NCBI GenBank assembly: GCA_947247005.1
Contig: OX365955.1
Coordinates: forward strand, 20,131,322 to 20,195,321
DNA length: 64,000 nucleotides
DNA from: Spisula solida
Lineage: Eukaryota > Mollusca > Bivalvia > Venerida > Mactridae
Direction of reading: 5' to 3'
Shown: positions 44,951 through 57,700 of the stretch, piece after piece
Numbering within the stretch: position 1 is the first letter of the stretch
Layout of the letters: each line of letters begins with the position of its first letter
Made by a program: the position numbers and the translations under genes
Notes under the pieces: model-generated
Told to the model about the DNA's origin: nothing
What the model saw: the letters and a program-made list of their open reading frames with translations, nothing else
Database searches by the model: none

Positions 44951-45110
44951 ATAGAGGATATTACATGAGTGTCTTTCCATATTGAATTTATTAAACGAGT
45001 TGAATAAAATAATAAAATGCGAGGCTCTGCCGAGCATTTTATCGATTTTTTTCAACGAGTTTAATAAATTCAATGTGGAAAGTCACAAATGTAATGTTCT
45101 TTTTATCACA
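44951..45110. mobile_element. Foldback element with arms of about 60-80 bp
   Basis: The left arm has CTTTCCATATTGAATTTATT and AAACGAGTTGAA. The right arm carries the reverse complement (TTCAACGAGTTTAATAAATT and CAATGTGGAAAG). The centre is GCGAGGCTCTGCCGAGC. Both outer edges contain ATTACAT/ATGTAAT. No protein is coded. Confidence 0.75.
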
Positions 45111-46129
45111 TGTTAGCCTTTTCCGGGCGAAACATAAATAGCTACTTATTTTTCACTATAATAAACGCGCAACTTTGACGACGTCGCCTATCCTTTGAAT
45201 GACGTAGCGTGAAAGCTTTATTACACTAGTGTATTATCAAAAATAAATAATGGCTTTATTACGCTACCGCGACGTCAAACATGTGATAAATACATGTACG
45301 CACGTAAACTTGTATGTAAATGACCTACGAACAGGAGATTCCCTTGATATGAAGGAATTCCGCCTTGACGCCATCTGGTGTTTCCACAATGACCTTTGCC
45401 ATGTTTCCAACTTGGTGTGCACACTTTTGAATATAATGCACCTACTCGTATACTCCTAGATTCTAGAATAGATATGTTCTGTGCTGCTATTATTAGAGTC
45501 CTGGAAAACAAAGTGAAAACACGTAAACTTATACAGTTTATGGAGGTGACATTAAATATTGAGTTATTAAACAACGAGCAGGATGTGAAAAATCAGTATC
45601 AAAGTTACAGAGAGGGGACGAGGGTTCGGACCCCTGACATTTTTGCAACTTTTTGTGGTGGTCTTTAGGCTGTGCTATCGATTTGGACCCTATGAGAAAA
45701 ATAGCTGGTCGAACTGTCCACTGAAAAGCCTTTCTATACATGTACTTGTTTCTGTAGCTACAACAAATTAAGTCCCACGTTTTATGTTTATAAATTGTAC
45801 TGAAATTTAAAAAAGGACATGATTGTTCTAAGTAACAACCTGTATACATGCATTTGATCATTCCCTCAAAGCACCCAATTTCAGAAAATGCGTCGTGTCC
45901 TCAAAAGGCTGACATTGAAGTGTTTTGTTTGCACATCTTGTTAATCGAGTCTACAAGGCACATAAACAACGCAATAGGAGAAAACCATGTACATGTATCA
46001 ATAACAATCTGTTCATTAAAGAGTAGTTTGAACAATTTGAGATGGAAACACATAAAGCAGACGTTGTACTTTACTAAAGTAGAACTGTTAAAAAAAAGCA
46101 ACGTATAGTACACTTACCTGGTATGTTTT

Positions 46130-46867
46130 TTATACTGATCGTTCACAAAAGTCCCAATATACCCGGTACCTCAACAAAACCCGTTGTTCACATTTACAAG
46201 CCCTGGTATACCTTGAATTTTACCCTTATTTAGAACATCAACACGACCCGTCCGCACGTAAACATTAAGTATGTACAAAACTGTCCCCGATTTAAAATTG
46301 AAGTACATGTAGAAAGAAATTGTGATATGTATTCGTCTTAGATATGGGTGTGTATAATATACTGTTTCGTCCTAGATTAACACTTAGTCTAGTTTTTGCC
46401 TGACGAGTTGGCTTAAATTTAGGTGAACTCCTTGAGGTTAAGGTAACGGAGTATAATGTATAGTGAGATTGAGCATGTTTCTTTCAAAAGCATTTTATTC
46501 TTAAAATTGAAATGTGTTGGATACAATGAGCAAAGTATTTTGATGCACTATATTTATTCTTGAAGTTAAACAAAAATAAATATCAATAAAATGAATTTAT
46601 TGAAGCATGACAGCACTTTCATTACAAATCTTGCTCGTTCACAAACAAAGTCAACATGACACTAAGAGTCAAAGTTTGTTGTTGGAGACATAGTCAATAG
46701 TATAAGCAACAAAATCTTATACAGACATAATTATGAAACATATTTATGAACTTGTATCATGCAAAACTTCAAGGACCTTGCAAACCGAAAGTAGAAACAT
46801 GATGCTTCTTGAATATCTTTTAAAAGATAGATTTTTCAGTCAAAAACTAAATAAGAGTTTGTTCCCT
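46130..46867. other. Intergenic, no gene recognised
   Basis: AT-rich sequence upstream of the sulfotransferase and downstream of the LINE tail at 46868. A donor-like CAG|GTAAGTG on the minus strand at about 46115 could belong to a sulfotransferase 5' UTR exon, but no ATG supports a coding role. Confidence 0.4.
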
Positions 46868-48085
46868 AGCTAGATAGATAGATAGATAGATTCTTTTATT
46901 TCCTCCATATATCGAGAGCAGCATAACATATTTACAATACAATAATAACAACACACAAATTAACATACATGAGTATGTAACAAATACATCAAATTCAATA
47001 AGATACATAACTAGCTTATTAAATGCATTTTTCACATCATGTACGTATAAGCAAGGTTATATACAAACAACTGATGGAAATGCGCCCATAAATAATGGCA
47101 CATACAGTCTCTCATAAGCATACTATTATGTTTATCATGAGCTACATATACTAGTAGAGCAATTGTTCCTAACGCACAAACATGTTCCTAAACATATGAT
47201 TTAGTATTCTCAGTAATACAAATTTAGCTTTCCTAGATTCCTTGAATGCTAATGTCAATACCATATCAACCTGAATATCTCTAGGTTGTTTAATCCAATG
47301 AGCATAAAATGATGTATTTTCATTGTCTATTATGTAGTCCCATATCTTTTGTCTTAATATTGTCATATTTGGGCAAAACTTCAAAAGGTGATTCCCATTT
47401 TATACTTTTTAACCAAGGATAAAAGGCAAATTACCTATTACTAGATTATTTCAGGTTGAAAATTATGAATATGGTCTGAATTATTGGGGGGGGCCTGGCC
47501 CCCCCTGGCCCCCCTTCTCCTACGCCCATGCGTTCACGTGCGTTCTCCAGATTATACAACAATAGTATGTAGGCATTATAAAAACGTTTTCTAACATCGA
47601 TAGACAAATAACATTTGATTCGGGACAGAAGATACAAATGAGAGGCACATTTTCTTAGAACCGATGCAACGTGATTGTCCCATGATAATGTACTAGTATT
47701 TATCACACCAAGTAATTTTTCACAATTAGAAACATCAATATTGGAGTCTTGAAAAGGAATAACAGGTAGGTTATAATGGATTTGGCGATATTTGTATTTA
47801 GAAGCTATAAACATAGCCTTAGTTTTAGTAGTGTTGATCAACATTTGGTTTTGTTTACACCATTTATCTACGTGTTGAAGATCAGAAGTTAGGGAACAAG
47901 CACTGTTTTCTAGATTTTTATCATGGGCAGATAAGGTAGTATCATCTGCAAAAAATCAGCTGTAGTATTTGATAGTACCAGTGGTAAGTCATGGATATAA
48001 ATAAGAAACAGTATTGGACAGAGAACAGAACATTGAGGTACACCAGATACAACATGACCAGGATCTAAAGTTTGGCAAGCATCCC
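46868..48085 (-). pseudogene. Non-LTR retrotransposon relic with G-rich element insertion
   Basis: Minus-strand frames carry RT motifs: SGVPQCSVLCPILFLIYI (48040-47985), an FADD core in a shifted frame (about 47957), NCEKLLGV and TLSWDNHV, and YLLSRIKCYLSIDVRKRF (about 47620-47570). The coding part is broken by frameshifts and by a G-rich element piece (47395-47530). LKFCPNMTILRQKIWDYI follows on the far side. The 3' end is AATAAAAGAATCTATCTATC with a (TCTA)n tail at 46870-46890. Confidence 0.8.
47395..47530. mobile_element. Truncated copy of the G-tract element
   Basis: It matches the right-hand part of 17390-18144: CATTTTATACTTTTTAACCA, GAAAATTATGAATATGGTCT, a G run, and CTTCTCCTACGCCCATG. 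The left half is missing. It also sits inside a LINE relic. Confidence 0.78.
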
Positions 48086-49490
48086 GACCACTTTAGATGA
48101 AGGTTATTTTGCATTTATTTCATAAGATTATAGGCAAGCTAATACAGAAGAACCGCTTACTAAAACGGTGCTCATCTTCAATTATACACACTTTTCAAAA
48201 ACAAATTATCGCAAAAACTGGATACAACGTATTCAAAACGTTGATTTATTTTGTTACCTCTCTTGGTTTTCAACATTTCCGAAATCACTTAAGTGTTAAT
48301 AAAACAATTCTAGCCGAGCAACTGCCATGAAATTTAGGATGAAACAAATATAACATTTTTAGATTTCATAATGATAGAATGACCGCACTAGCGCTTGTGT
48401 TACTTTTCAGAGGCGATATTTTGGTAATAGTTTTAGTTGTTATACGCTCATCTAACCATGTCGTTGTTTTTGTCGCCACTCCTGTGTGAATAGCCCTGTA
48501 GTATGGTAAGGGCCTGTCCATGTTTATGTCCTGTTTTTATTTTTCAGTATATTTTCAACATGTATGCATTTGTAACGGCTCGAGTGCGATATATTTTGAC
48601 ATAAGCTTGCTACTGGAGAAAACAATATGTGATTAATTGCAATTTTGGAAAAGTTATGCCCATAGCTTAATTCCATGGAGGAAATTTCATCTTTTGGGGT
48701 TGCATGTCATGCAGGGACACTGGTATAGTTAGTTAAGTGCAAGACAGGTTGATTTGCAATGATTACACGGGCATTTCAAGAGACTGTGTAATGACATCGG
48801 CCAGCCTCCCGCGGGTCTTGAGATTGGTTCCATGCCATCTAGCCAACAGGGTGAAGGGATTGAAATAGAAACATTACCTTATGGGGTTAGAAGGGTAACC
48901 ACAGTCATCAGACTTAAATTCCATAGAAATTGCGTGGTTTGACAATGAGTTTCTGCTTAAGTGCCAGAATCCTGGAAGCAGACAGACCAAGGAAGTCAAT
49001 GCCCTTGAAACTTGGAGGAATAACAGTTTAGAAACATGCAAACAACTGGTAATGTCAATATGAAGATAGAGAGTGACAGAAATTTAATTGATTCGATGAT
49101 CGAACCATTATTTATTGCTCAAACACTTGGGTGTCGGAACTTTATGGATAATGTTGTTTTCCTAATGATTTTCATTCAAAACCTTTAGAAATGATTGATT
49201 TTCATCTTTTTTGCATTTGGATGATACTATGATATTATGCAACTGCAAGAAAATTGGTAAATTGGTAAATTTTACATGGGTATTAGTCAATTAAAGCAGA
49301 TCAAATAATTTGAGAAGTGTGAAGGAACTTTTGGAGGGTAGTGTATATAGTTCCTATTGTATGTTTTCATAAGGGACAATTATTACCGAGTCACTCCCAG
49401 GTGTATGATTTGCTCTTTAATAAGTTTTCCTTCTTGATTTAATTGTACATGGCAGTAATTCTATACCCCATACAGTAGTACATCTCGTGG
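48086..49490. other. Intergenic, no gene recognised
   Basis: No open frame longer than 77 codons and no recognised motif. Some text (for example 48900-49020, ACCACAGTCATCAGACTTAA) resembles old Tc1-type transposon coding sequence, but no usable frame remains. Confidence 0.4.
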
Positions 49491-49499
49491 GCAACGCTT

Positions 49500-49800
49500 C
49501 ATCTAGGAATGGAGGGGAGGGACAAATCTTCATCTTGGGGGTAAATATTCATCTCTGGAGTAAATCTTCATATCGGGAGTAAATCTTCATCTTAGGAGTA
49601 AATCTGCATCTCGGGGGTAAATCTTCATCTCTGGAGTAAATCATCATATCAGGGGCAACTCTTCATCTCGAGAGTAAATCTTCATCTCGAGAGTAAATCT
49701 TCATCTCGGGGGTAAGTCTTCATCTCGGGAGTAAATCTTTATCTATGAGTAACTTTCAGGAGTAAATCTTCATATCAGGGGCAACTCTTCATCTAGATGA
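49500..49800. repeat. 20-bp minisatellite, about 15 copies
   Basis: Variants of GGGAGTAAATCTTCATCTC with substitutions such as GGGGGCAACTC. Intergenic, downstream of METTL15. Confidence 0.88.
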
Positions 49801-49841
49801 AGATCACCCCACCAATTCTTCACTACTCTTATAGACACAAC

Positions 49842-50258
49842 CACAGGAACTTGCATTTATAATTTGAAAAAAAAAAAAATTCACTAGGCCTACTGTACTA
49901 TTAAAATATAGACAGGAGTGCAATGCGATTGTATCCCACAAACTATTCTACGTCGACGCCATTTCAAAACTCCACAATTATTGGCTATAAAAGCCGATAT
50001 TAGACGATTATTGGTACCGATCAGTTGAGGTGCGGATGTATTCTGTATAGTTATTAGCCCCTTTAACTGCCTAGATCATATGTTTTAACTGTCAAGTTGG
50101 TATAGAGAAAATATTTGTATTAGAAGAGTTCGTGGGATACAATCGCATTGCACTCCTGTCTATATTTTAATAGTAGATCTACAGTAGGGCTAGTGAAAAA
50201 AAAAATGTTTCAATTTTTTTTTCATTTTTTTTTCAAATTATAAATGCAAGTTCCTGTG
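49842..50258. mobile_element. Long-TIR element, 417 bp
   Basis: Arms of about 110 bp are inverted repeats: CACAGGAACTTGCATTTATA at the outer ends and TATAGACAGGAGTGCAATGC with GATTGTATCCCAC further in. The centre is about 185 bp. Poly-A/T runs in the arms differ in length. No transposase and no clear target duplication. Confidence 0.78.
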
Positions 50259-50734
50259 ATACAACTAACAGAGGAAGTTCATGTCCAGTGTTTGAGCAAT
50301 GGTTGCCCTACTTTCAATCATCTCAACTCGGTAAAATATGGATGAAATGTATTATAAATAACAGAGAAATCGAAAATGTGTTGCAAATGTATATTCATTA
50401 ACAGAGAATAATTTCGATACATTGTAACCATTTCATTTTAACATTCCAAATCAATTTTAAGAATCAATTTGTACCATGACTTACATCAAGATCAAACCAA
50501 GTCTGACTAAATTAAACATTCTTCAACAGGTCCAATTTACGTCACTTATAATTCATAATATGATTATTTTGATTAAGTAACCACTTGTTTAAAGCAGACA
50601 ATGCCATACAGTCAAAATCAGCAATTCTCATTTTAAATGCATGCATAGAGTAAATCACTTGATTTTTGTTTGATCTTTAATTGGCTTATTTCTAGGGATT
50701 CACAGATGATGGTTCCAGGAAAGGTCTTCATGTT

Positions 50735-51221
50735 ATCAAAGACCTAAATATACACAGATTGAGCATTCAATTGAAAAAGGAAAGAAAATATCACACAGCA
50801 GATTCTGATATTTTGCATGAACGCTTTTGTTTGTCGTCCTTTTTTAATAACCAATATCTCATTTTTAAGAGCTTAGTTTCTTCTACCATAACTTATTTTT
50901 GTCTGTCTCATATAGAATTAAAAAAATTATTGTTTGAATGAGACAAACTGGTTATGTTCTGATAAAATAAGAATTTCCATTAAAATGAGAGCGGGTCTGG
51001 CTCTTTGCTAACACCTGTTTTATTTCTTGACTGATTTCAATAAATGAGGTATTATTATAATAACTCTATTGCATAAACTGATTAGTTTTTGCCTATGTAC
51101 ATTAAAACATGAGATATAAGGTATTAAGAACAAACAAGCTTTCACGAGATTTCAGAAGACTGTCATGAGATATTGAGAGATTTGGTACATTTTTCCAATC
51201 TTTGTATATTAAGTCTTTGAC
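50735..51221. mobile_element. TIR element, copy 1 (about 487 bp)
   Basis: Begins TCAAAGACCTAAATATACAC and ends with TTTGTATATTAAGTCTTTGA, imperfect inverted ends of about 24 bp. It aligns over its whole length with 54967-55432. Downstream of METTL15. Confidence 0.75.
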
Positions 51222-51726
51222 GTTATTGAAATACATTTATGTGGATTTCAGGATTTGCAAGAACCTATTTGTGAGTAAAAGAGAAAATAAACACCAAACA
51301 TACCGTACTCATTCATAATACAAAGTTAGCACACTTGAATTGAGAGATATAAGTGACTTATAAATTACCTCCATTGTCAGTTTAAACTGAAAGTAGAAAA
51401 GTATCCAGGTCAATACCTCATTCTACATTACCAATGACACACAAATCTGTTGATTAATTCCTCAAACTGCCACTCAACCTCTCCTGAACAGCCCTCCATA
51501 CAGCAACAACCTTGTTGTTGAAGTTGTTATGTAGATTCTGCCCTTAAACTGGCACACTTCTCTTAAGCAAAATAATAAAATTTTTCGGAACTTACAGTAC
51601 ATGTAACTATTTACTATACATGTTAACCCTCAAGAGCAACAACCTCTGTACAACAACCTAATTTGGTGTTGCTCAAACGGTGTTGCCCTAGAGAGGTTGT
51701 ACTCGTATCATACTATAATAACATTA

Positions 51727-54700
51727 TCATAGCCTGACAGCAGCTCGAAGTTTTGCAGATCGACTACGAGGATTCACGTCAATCTCGTCTGTTGAAGGCA
51801 CCACAACTTTCTTATACTGCTTCTCCCAGCGGTGTATAACAATATCCTCAATCTCTTCCATGGTATAAACCCGTGACTTGTCCATTAATCGCTGCCTCTG
51901 TATAATAGATAGACTACTTTTTTCGTCCATGTGAATACTATGAAAGTGACGTTTTACAATCCTATCCTCGAGAGAATGAAATGATATCACGACACAAATC
52001 CCATTAGGTCGTAGATATCGGTATGCTATTTCCAGAGCACTGTTTATTTCATTCAGTTCGTTATTGACAAAGATGCGTAAAGCTTGAAATATCCTTGTCG
52101 CAGGATGGGAGTATCTACCTAAACTGTCCAGCCCGTATGCCCTGAAAATCAGGAAATAAACATTAACAGTAACATGTACATAGATAGATAGTGAGAGACT
52201 AAAGTGAAAGGCAAGGTTTAGGTATGGCTCTTTTGCTTGGGTTTCCTTGTACAAGGGAAGTTCCAGAACTGCTGAGTTAGTTCCAGAACAGGTCGGCTTT
52301 ATAAGTTTCAGAATAGGTTCGACCCTGCTGAGTAAGTTTCAGAATGGGTTGGCCAATTAAGATTCAGAATGGGTTGGCCAATTAAGTTTCAGAACTGGTT
52401 TGACCCGGCTGTGTAAGTTTCAGAACGGGTTGGATTAGTTAGTTCCAGAACTGGTTAGCCTATTAAGTTTCAGGACTGGTTGGCCAAGTTAGTCCAGGAC
52501 TGGATGGCAGAATAAGTTCCAGAACTGGTCAACTGAGTAAGATTTAGAACGGGTTGAAGAGTTAATTCCAGAACTGGATGGCAGAGTTAGTTCCAGGACT
52601 GGTTGGCAGAGTTAGTTCCAGAGCTGGTTGGCAGAGTTAATTCCAGAACTGGTTGGCAGAGTAAGTTCCAGAACTGGTTGGCAGAGTTAGTTTCAGAACT
52701 GGATGGAAGAGTAAGTTCCAGAACTGGTTGGCAGAGTAAGTTTCAGAACTGGTTGGCAGAGTAAGTTCCAGAACTGGTTGGCAGAGTAAGTTCCAGAACT
52801 GGTTGGCAGAGTGAGTTTACGGACTGGTTGGCCAAGTTAGTTCCAGGACTGGATGGCAGAGTTAGTTCCAGAACTGGTTGGCAGAGTAAGATTCAGAATG
52901 GGTTGAAGAGTTAGTTCCAGAACTGGTTGGCAGAGTAAGTTCCAGAACTGGTTGGCAGAGTAAGTTCCAGAACTGGTTGGCAGAGTAAGTTCCAGAACTG
53001 GTTGGCAGAGTAAGTTCCAGAACTGGTTGGCAGAGTAAGTTCCAGAACTGGATGGCAGAGTAAGTTCCAGAACTGGATGGCAGAGTAAGTTCCAGAACTG
53101 GATGGCAGAGTAAGTTCCAGGACTGGATGGCAGAGTAAGTTCCAGAACTGGTTGGCAGAGTAAGTTTCAGAACTGGTTGGCAGAGTAAGTTCCAGAACTG
53201 GTTGGCAGAGTAAGTTCCAGAACTGGTTGGCAGAGTGAGTTTCAGGACTGGTTGGCCAAGTTAGTTCCAGGACTGGATGGCAGAGTTAGTTCCAGAACTG
53301 GTTGGCAGAGTAAGATTCAGAATGGGTTGAAGAGTTAGTTCCAGAACTGGTTGGCAGAGTAAGTTCCAGAACTGGTTGGCAGAGTAAGTTCCAGAACTGG
53401 TTGGCAGAGTAAGTTCCAGAACTGGTTGGCAGAGTAAGTTCCAGAACTGGATGGCAGAGTAAGTTCCAGAACTGGATGGCAGAGTAAGTTCCAGAACTGG
53501 ATGGCAGAGTAAGTTCCAGGACTGGATGGCAGAGTAAGTTCCAGAACTGGTTGGCAGAGTAAGTTCCAGAACTGGTTGGCAGAGTAAGTTCCAGAACTGG
53601 TTGGAAGAGTTAGTTTCAGAACTGGATGGAAGAGTAAGTTTCAGAACTGGATGGAAGAGTAAGTTTCAGAACTGGTTGAGCAAATATCAGGATATTGTGA
53701 CTGTATTATAGTAATACTGTTTACAATTCTAAAATGAACAACCTCTGTTGTAAAATATGTATTCCCTATACATTCAATGTCATAGCGACCATCATCTTTG
53801 TAACATGACCTCCCTGAATACCTAATACCAAGTTTAAGGTGCTTTAAAGGCGAAACCATTATTAGTTATTTATTGGTAGACCTGGCAGTGTTTATATTAT
53901 GCATGTTTTGTTTATTGATAGGTCTTGAGTTATCTCATGTTTTCATTGTTGTTGTTTATTATGTTGTTTGTTAATCTGTTTTTCTTTTTCAGTGGACCAT
54001 ATTGAAAATTGATATTACTTTCAAATATGTAATCCACAATAAAAAAATTATTATAATTATTATTATTATTATTGGAAACCATATGGTCTACCAACCAAAT
54101 GACAGACAGACAGATGAGTGCAAGGCAATATAACATTATTTCTTTGGAAGTGGTGCGGCATAATAAAACCAGTTTTTATGCTGATTCTCTATGCAAAATA
54201 CTAACCCCTCACACACACTCTCAACTATTGCAGCTAGGTCTCTGGTTGTGTGAATCTTTCCAAATGCTGACCTAGCCTCAACAATGGCACATGCAAGTTT
54301 TTTGGATCTTTTATCTTCCCCATACTTCTTGAATATCAATGCTAAGTCAGCTTCATCCAGATTGTTGACTACGTCAGCTGCTGTAGGTTGATCAGGAAGT
54401 CTGTAATAATGTATCCGTGTTTTAAATATTTAAAGTACAATCATGTACAAATTGATGTTTATTTACAATTTTCAAGAACTTAAATAAACAAGTCAATGAG
54501 AATTGCAAGCAGTACAAAAGTCCCCAACAAGTTTGAAGCCATGACCTTTAAATTTATGTTCAATTTTTCTGTTGCCATAGCAACCACAATTTTTGTCAAA
54601 ATAAAAAATATTACGATGAGCATAATTTCCTTGATGGCACATACCCACATACCAAGTTTCATACTATAGCTTGGAAACCCGATGAGTTATGACAAACAGA

Positions 54701-57700
54701 CAGACGGACGGACGGAAAAAACGGCAGGGGACTAACAATGAAACTAAAACGCTGAGTTTACAACTTTTTCAATGAGAATAAAGAGAAATGTGGAAATTCA
54801 GCAAAAATTATTAAAGCTATGAAACTGTTTTATCAAAGCTGTTATTCCCTATAATGCTTGAACAACAATAAACAGAGGGCAAATAAGGTTTGTACGACTT
54901 GTTTCAAATGGGTAAAACAATATGATATGAAGCTCTGTTTTTAATTATGTACATGTATATAATATGTCAAAGACCTAAATATACACAGATTGGATATGTA
55001 AAATAGCATGCAGCAGATCCTGTTATTTTGCATCAGAAAAATGTGTTTGGCATCCCTTTTCAAAGACCAATGTCTCTTATTGAAGAGCTAAGTGCCTTCT
55101 ATTGTATAAGGTAACTTGTTTTTGTCTACATGCTATATAATTCAGAAAATTATTATTTAAATGAGGGAATTCAGGTATTTCCTGATAAACTTTGAATTTC
55201 CATTAAAATGATAATATATTGGTTTATTCCTTATCTGATTTCAATAAATATGGTATTATTGTAAAGCTGAATAATATATCTATTGCATAGAATTATAAGT
55301 TTTTGCCTGCGTTCACTAAAACAGGAGATACAAGGTTGTGAAAACTAACAGGATTTCGCAAGATTTCAGTAGATTGCTCCGAGATATTGTGAGATTCGGT
55401 GCATCATTCAAATCTTTGTATTTAGGTCTTTAAATACGTGTTTAATAAATGTCAAATGAAATGAACACAAATGTAAGATTCTATTAATATCACAAAACCT
55501 TAGAAAATGTTCATATTTATTCAAATTGATGATGTACTCTACATAGGTTTCAAGCATTAATTATTCCAACAATAAATATATATGACACCTTGACAACATT
55601 AGTTGTATCATGATGTCATGCACCAATCAAAGCATGGATTGGCTTATATCATGTCGTGGCTAATTGGGTTTACGGCACTCCAGAACAGAAATTAGTTCAA
55701 TATATGATTAACTCGATAATATTTGACAGTAGTACAATGCAAGTACCTGTCGGCATCCATTCTCATATCTAAAGGACCATCCATACTGATACTGAATCCC
55801 CTATGTGCTTCATCAAACTGCATGGATGAAGAACCCAGGTCCATTAAGATACCATCAAGCTCACCAGGATGTATACCAATATCTGCTAACAGTTTGGGCA
55901 CTTCAGAGAAACGTCCCAGTAAAGGTGTTACACGACCTGGTCTGAAAATTAAATGTAAGATTAATACTTTTGTTATTATTTTATTCAGGATGGGGTATCA
56001 CACTCAGTCAGGATTATAGTATAGTCTTATGGTGACTAATCAGTTACATTGTCCTGACAAAGGTTCAGCCAGTCCTGTTGCTATGCTTCTATTAAAGGTA
56101 GGTCATCCGGAGCAGCATTTTGTTGTGGCTTAAGGATAACCCTACAGCCTTCCCAGAGTTTAGTTTATACTAATTTTTCAAGTTGGATAGTTGGATTGTT
56201 AAACAAAATGTTACAACTTATATTGATCATTTTCGGCATATCATTCCTAATGGTGAATCCATTGTCACAAGGGTATGAGAGACAGAAGTCAGCTTTCAAT
56301 ATTATGCTGCGGGTCTAGCACAGAAATTATTGGTACCATTCTTATTTCGTTCTTGGTATGCGTGACCTGGGATTAAACACGGGACCTACCACACTTAAAG
56401 GGGACACTCTACCACTAGGCCATCGAGGCTGACACATATTATTAACTTCAAAAGACATCAGAATATGGTATAACTTGAATGAATTCTGATTTGTATGAAA
56501 CAAAGATGAACATATTTGAACAGACGATAAAGTCTGTCAAGGGAAACAACTCATCAAAATACTGTTTAAGTTGGATTGTTAAACAAAATCTTACAACTTA
56601 TATTGATCATTCTCGGCACATCATTCCTAATGGTGAATCCATTGTCACAAGGGTATGAGAGACAGAAGTCAGCTTTCAATATTATGCTGAGGGTCCAGCA
56701 CAGAAATTATTGGTACCATTCTTATTTCGTTCTTGGTATGCGTGACCTGGGATTGAACAAGGGACCTACCACACTTAAAGGGGACACTCTACCACTAGGC
56801 CATCGAGGCTGACACATGTTATTAACTTCAAAAGACATCAGAATATGGTATAACTGGAATGAATTCTGATTTGTATGAAACAAAGATGAACATATTTGAA
56901 CAGACGATAAAGTCTGTCAAGGGAAACAACTCATCAAAATACTGTTTAAACTGTATCAGAATTAACACATCCTTGCAGCACTCTTGCAGCATTACTGTAA
57001 CAGTAATAGTATGTATCAGTGTAGCTCAACCATGAGGAGCAAAATCAAAATTTATTCAAATTGATCCAAAACTGTTGTTCAATTTTAAAGGTTCATAGCT
57101 CTCAATCCTAAAAGGCCTTAGAGGCAACTCAAACCAAACATAAATCTCACATGTAAAACCTGGGTTACCTACCTTTGTTCAGCTAAATCACAAGCAATCT
57201 TATGAGCCATAGGATCTCTGTCTAGTGCATACACATGACAATCACTGATATTGTCTAAAATAGAACATGTATGACCTCCAGCACCAAATGTCATATCTAG
57301 AAAGTTCTGTAAATAGAAATATGCATAATTCAAACAAACAAGAAGTCAAACAAATATTATATTCATACTGTACAATCATAAATTTTCAATGTCAAAATTT
57401 CGTCTGAAGTAGTAAGCGAGGTTAAATATTTGCAAATTGAAACAAATACCTTCTATGTTTTACTTCTGACGTTTAATTTGATGAGTATACATTTTCACAA
57501 ACTCAAAATCTTGAATATAGCAAAAATTAATCCCTCTGATTTTACATTTTTTTCGGTCTCTGAATCAGATTTTGTCAGTCGAGTGATACGCCCTGAACAA
57601 GTTTTAAAACAGTATTTTTCTACGTAAGGAATTATATGCATTATCTATAAAATAGAAAAATATATAATCTATTAAATCACTATTTGTGTGATTAATTGGC

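Noticed and set aside
46100..46190. Possible first sulfotransferase exon (donor CAG|GTAAGTG on the minus strand)
   Set aside because: Phase 2 joining to 44455 gives an open reading back to a TGA, but it contains no ATG. It could be only a 5' UTR exon.
47446..47844. 132-codon minus-strand frame as a gene
   Set aside because: LINE reverse-transcriptase fragment running into a truncated G-tract element; frameshifted and without a start.
56320..56440. tRNA gene on the minus strand
   Set aside because: A- and B-box-like sequences are present, but the acceptor and anticodon arms do not pair convincingly and the unit is duplicated within a larger repeat, so a SINE head is more likely.
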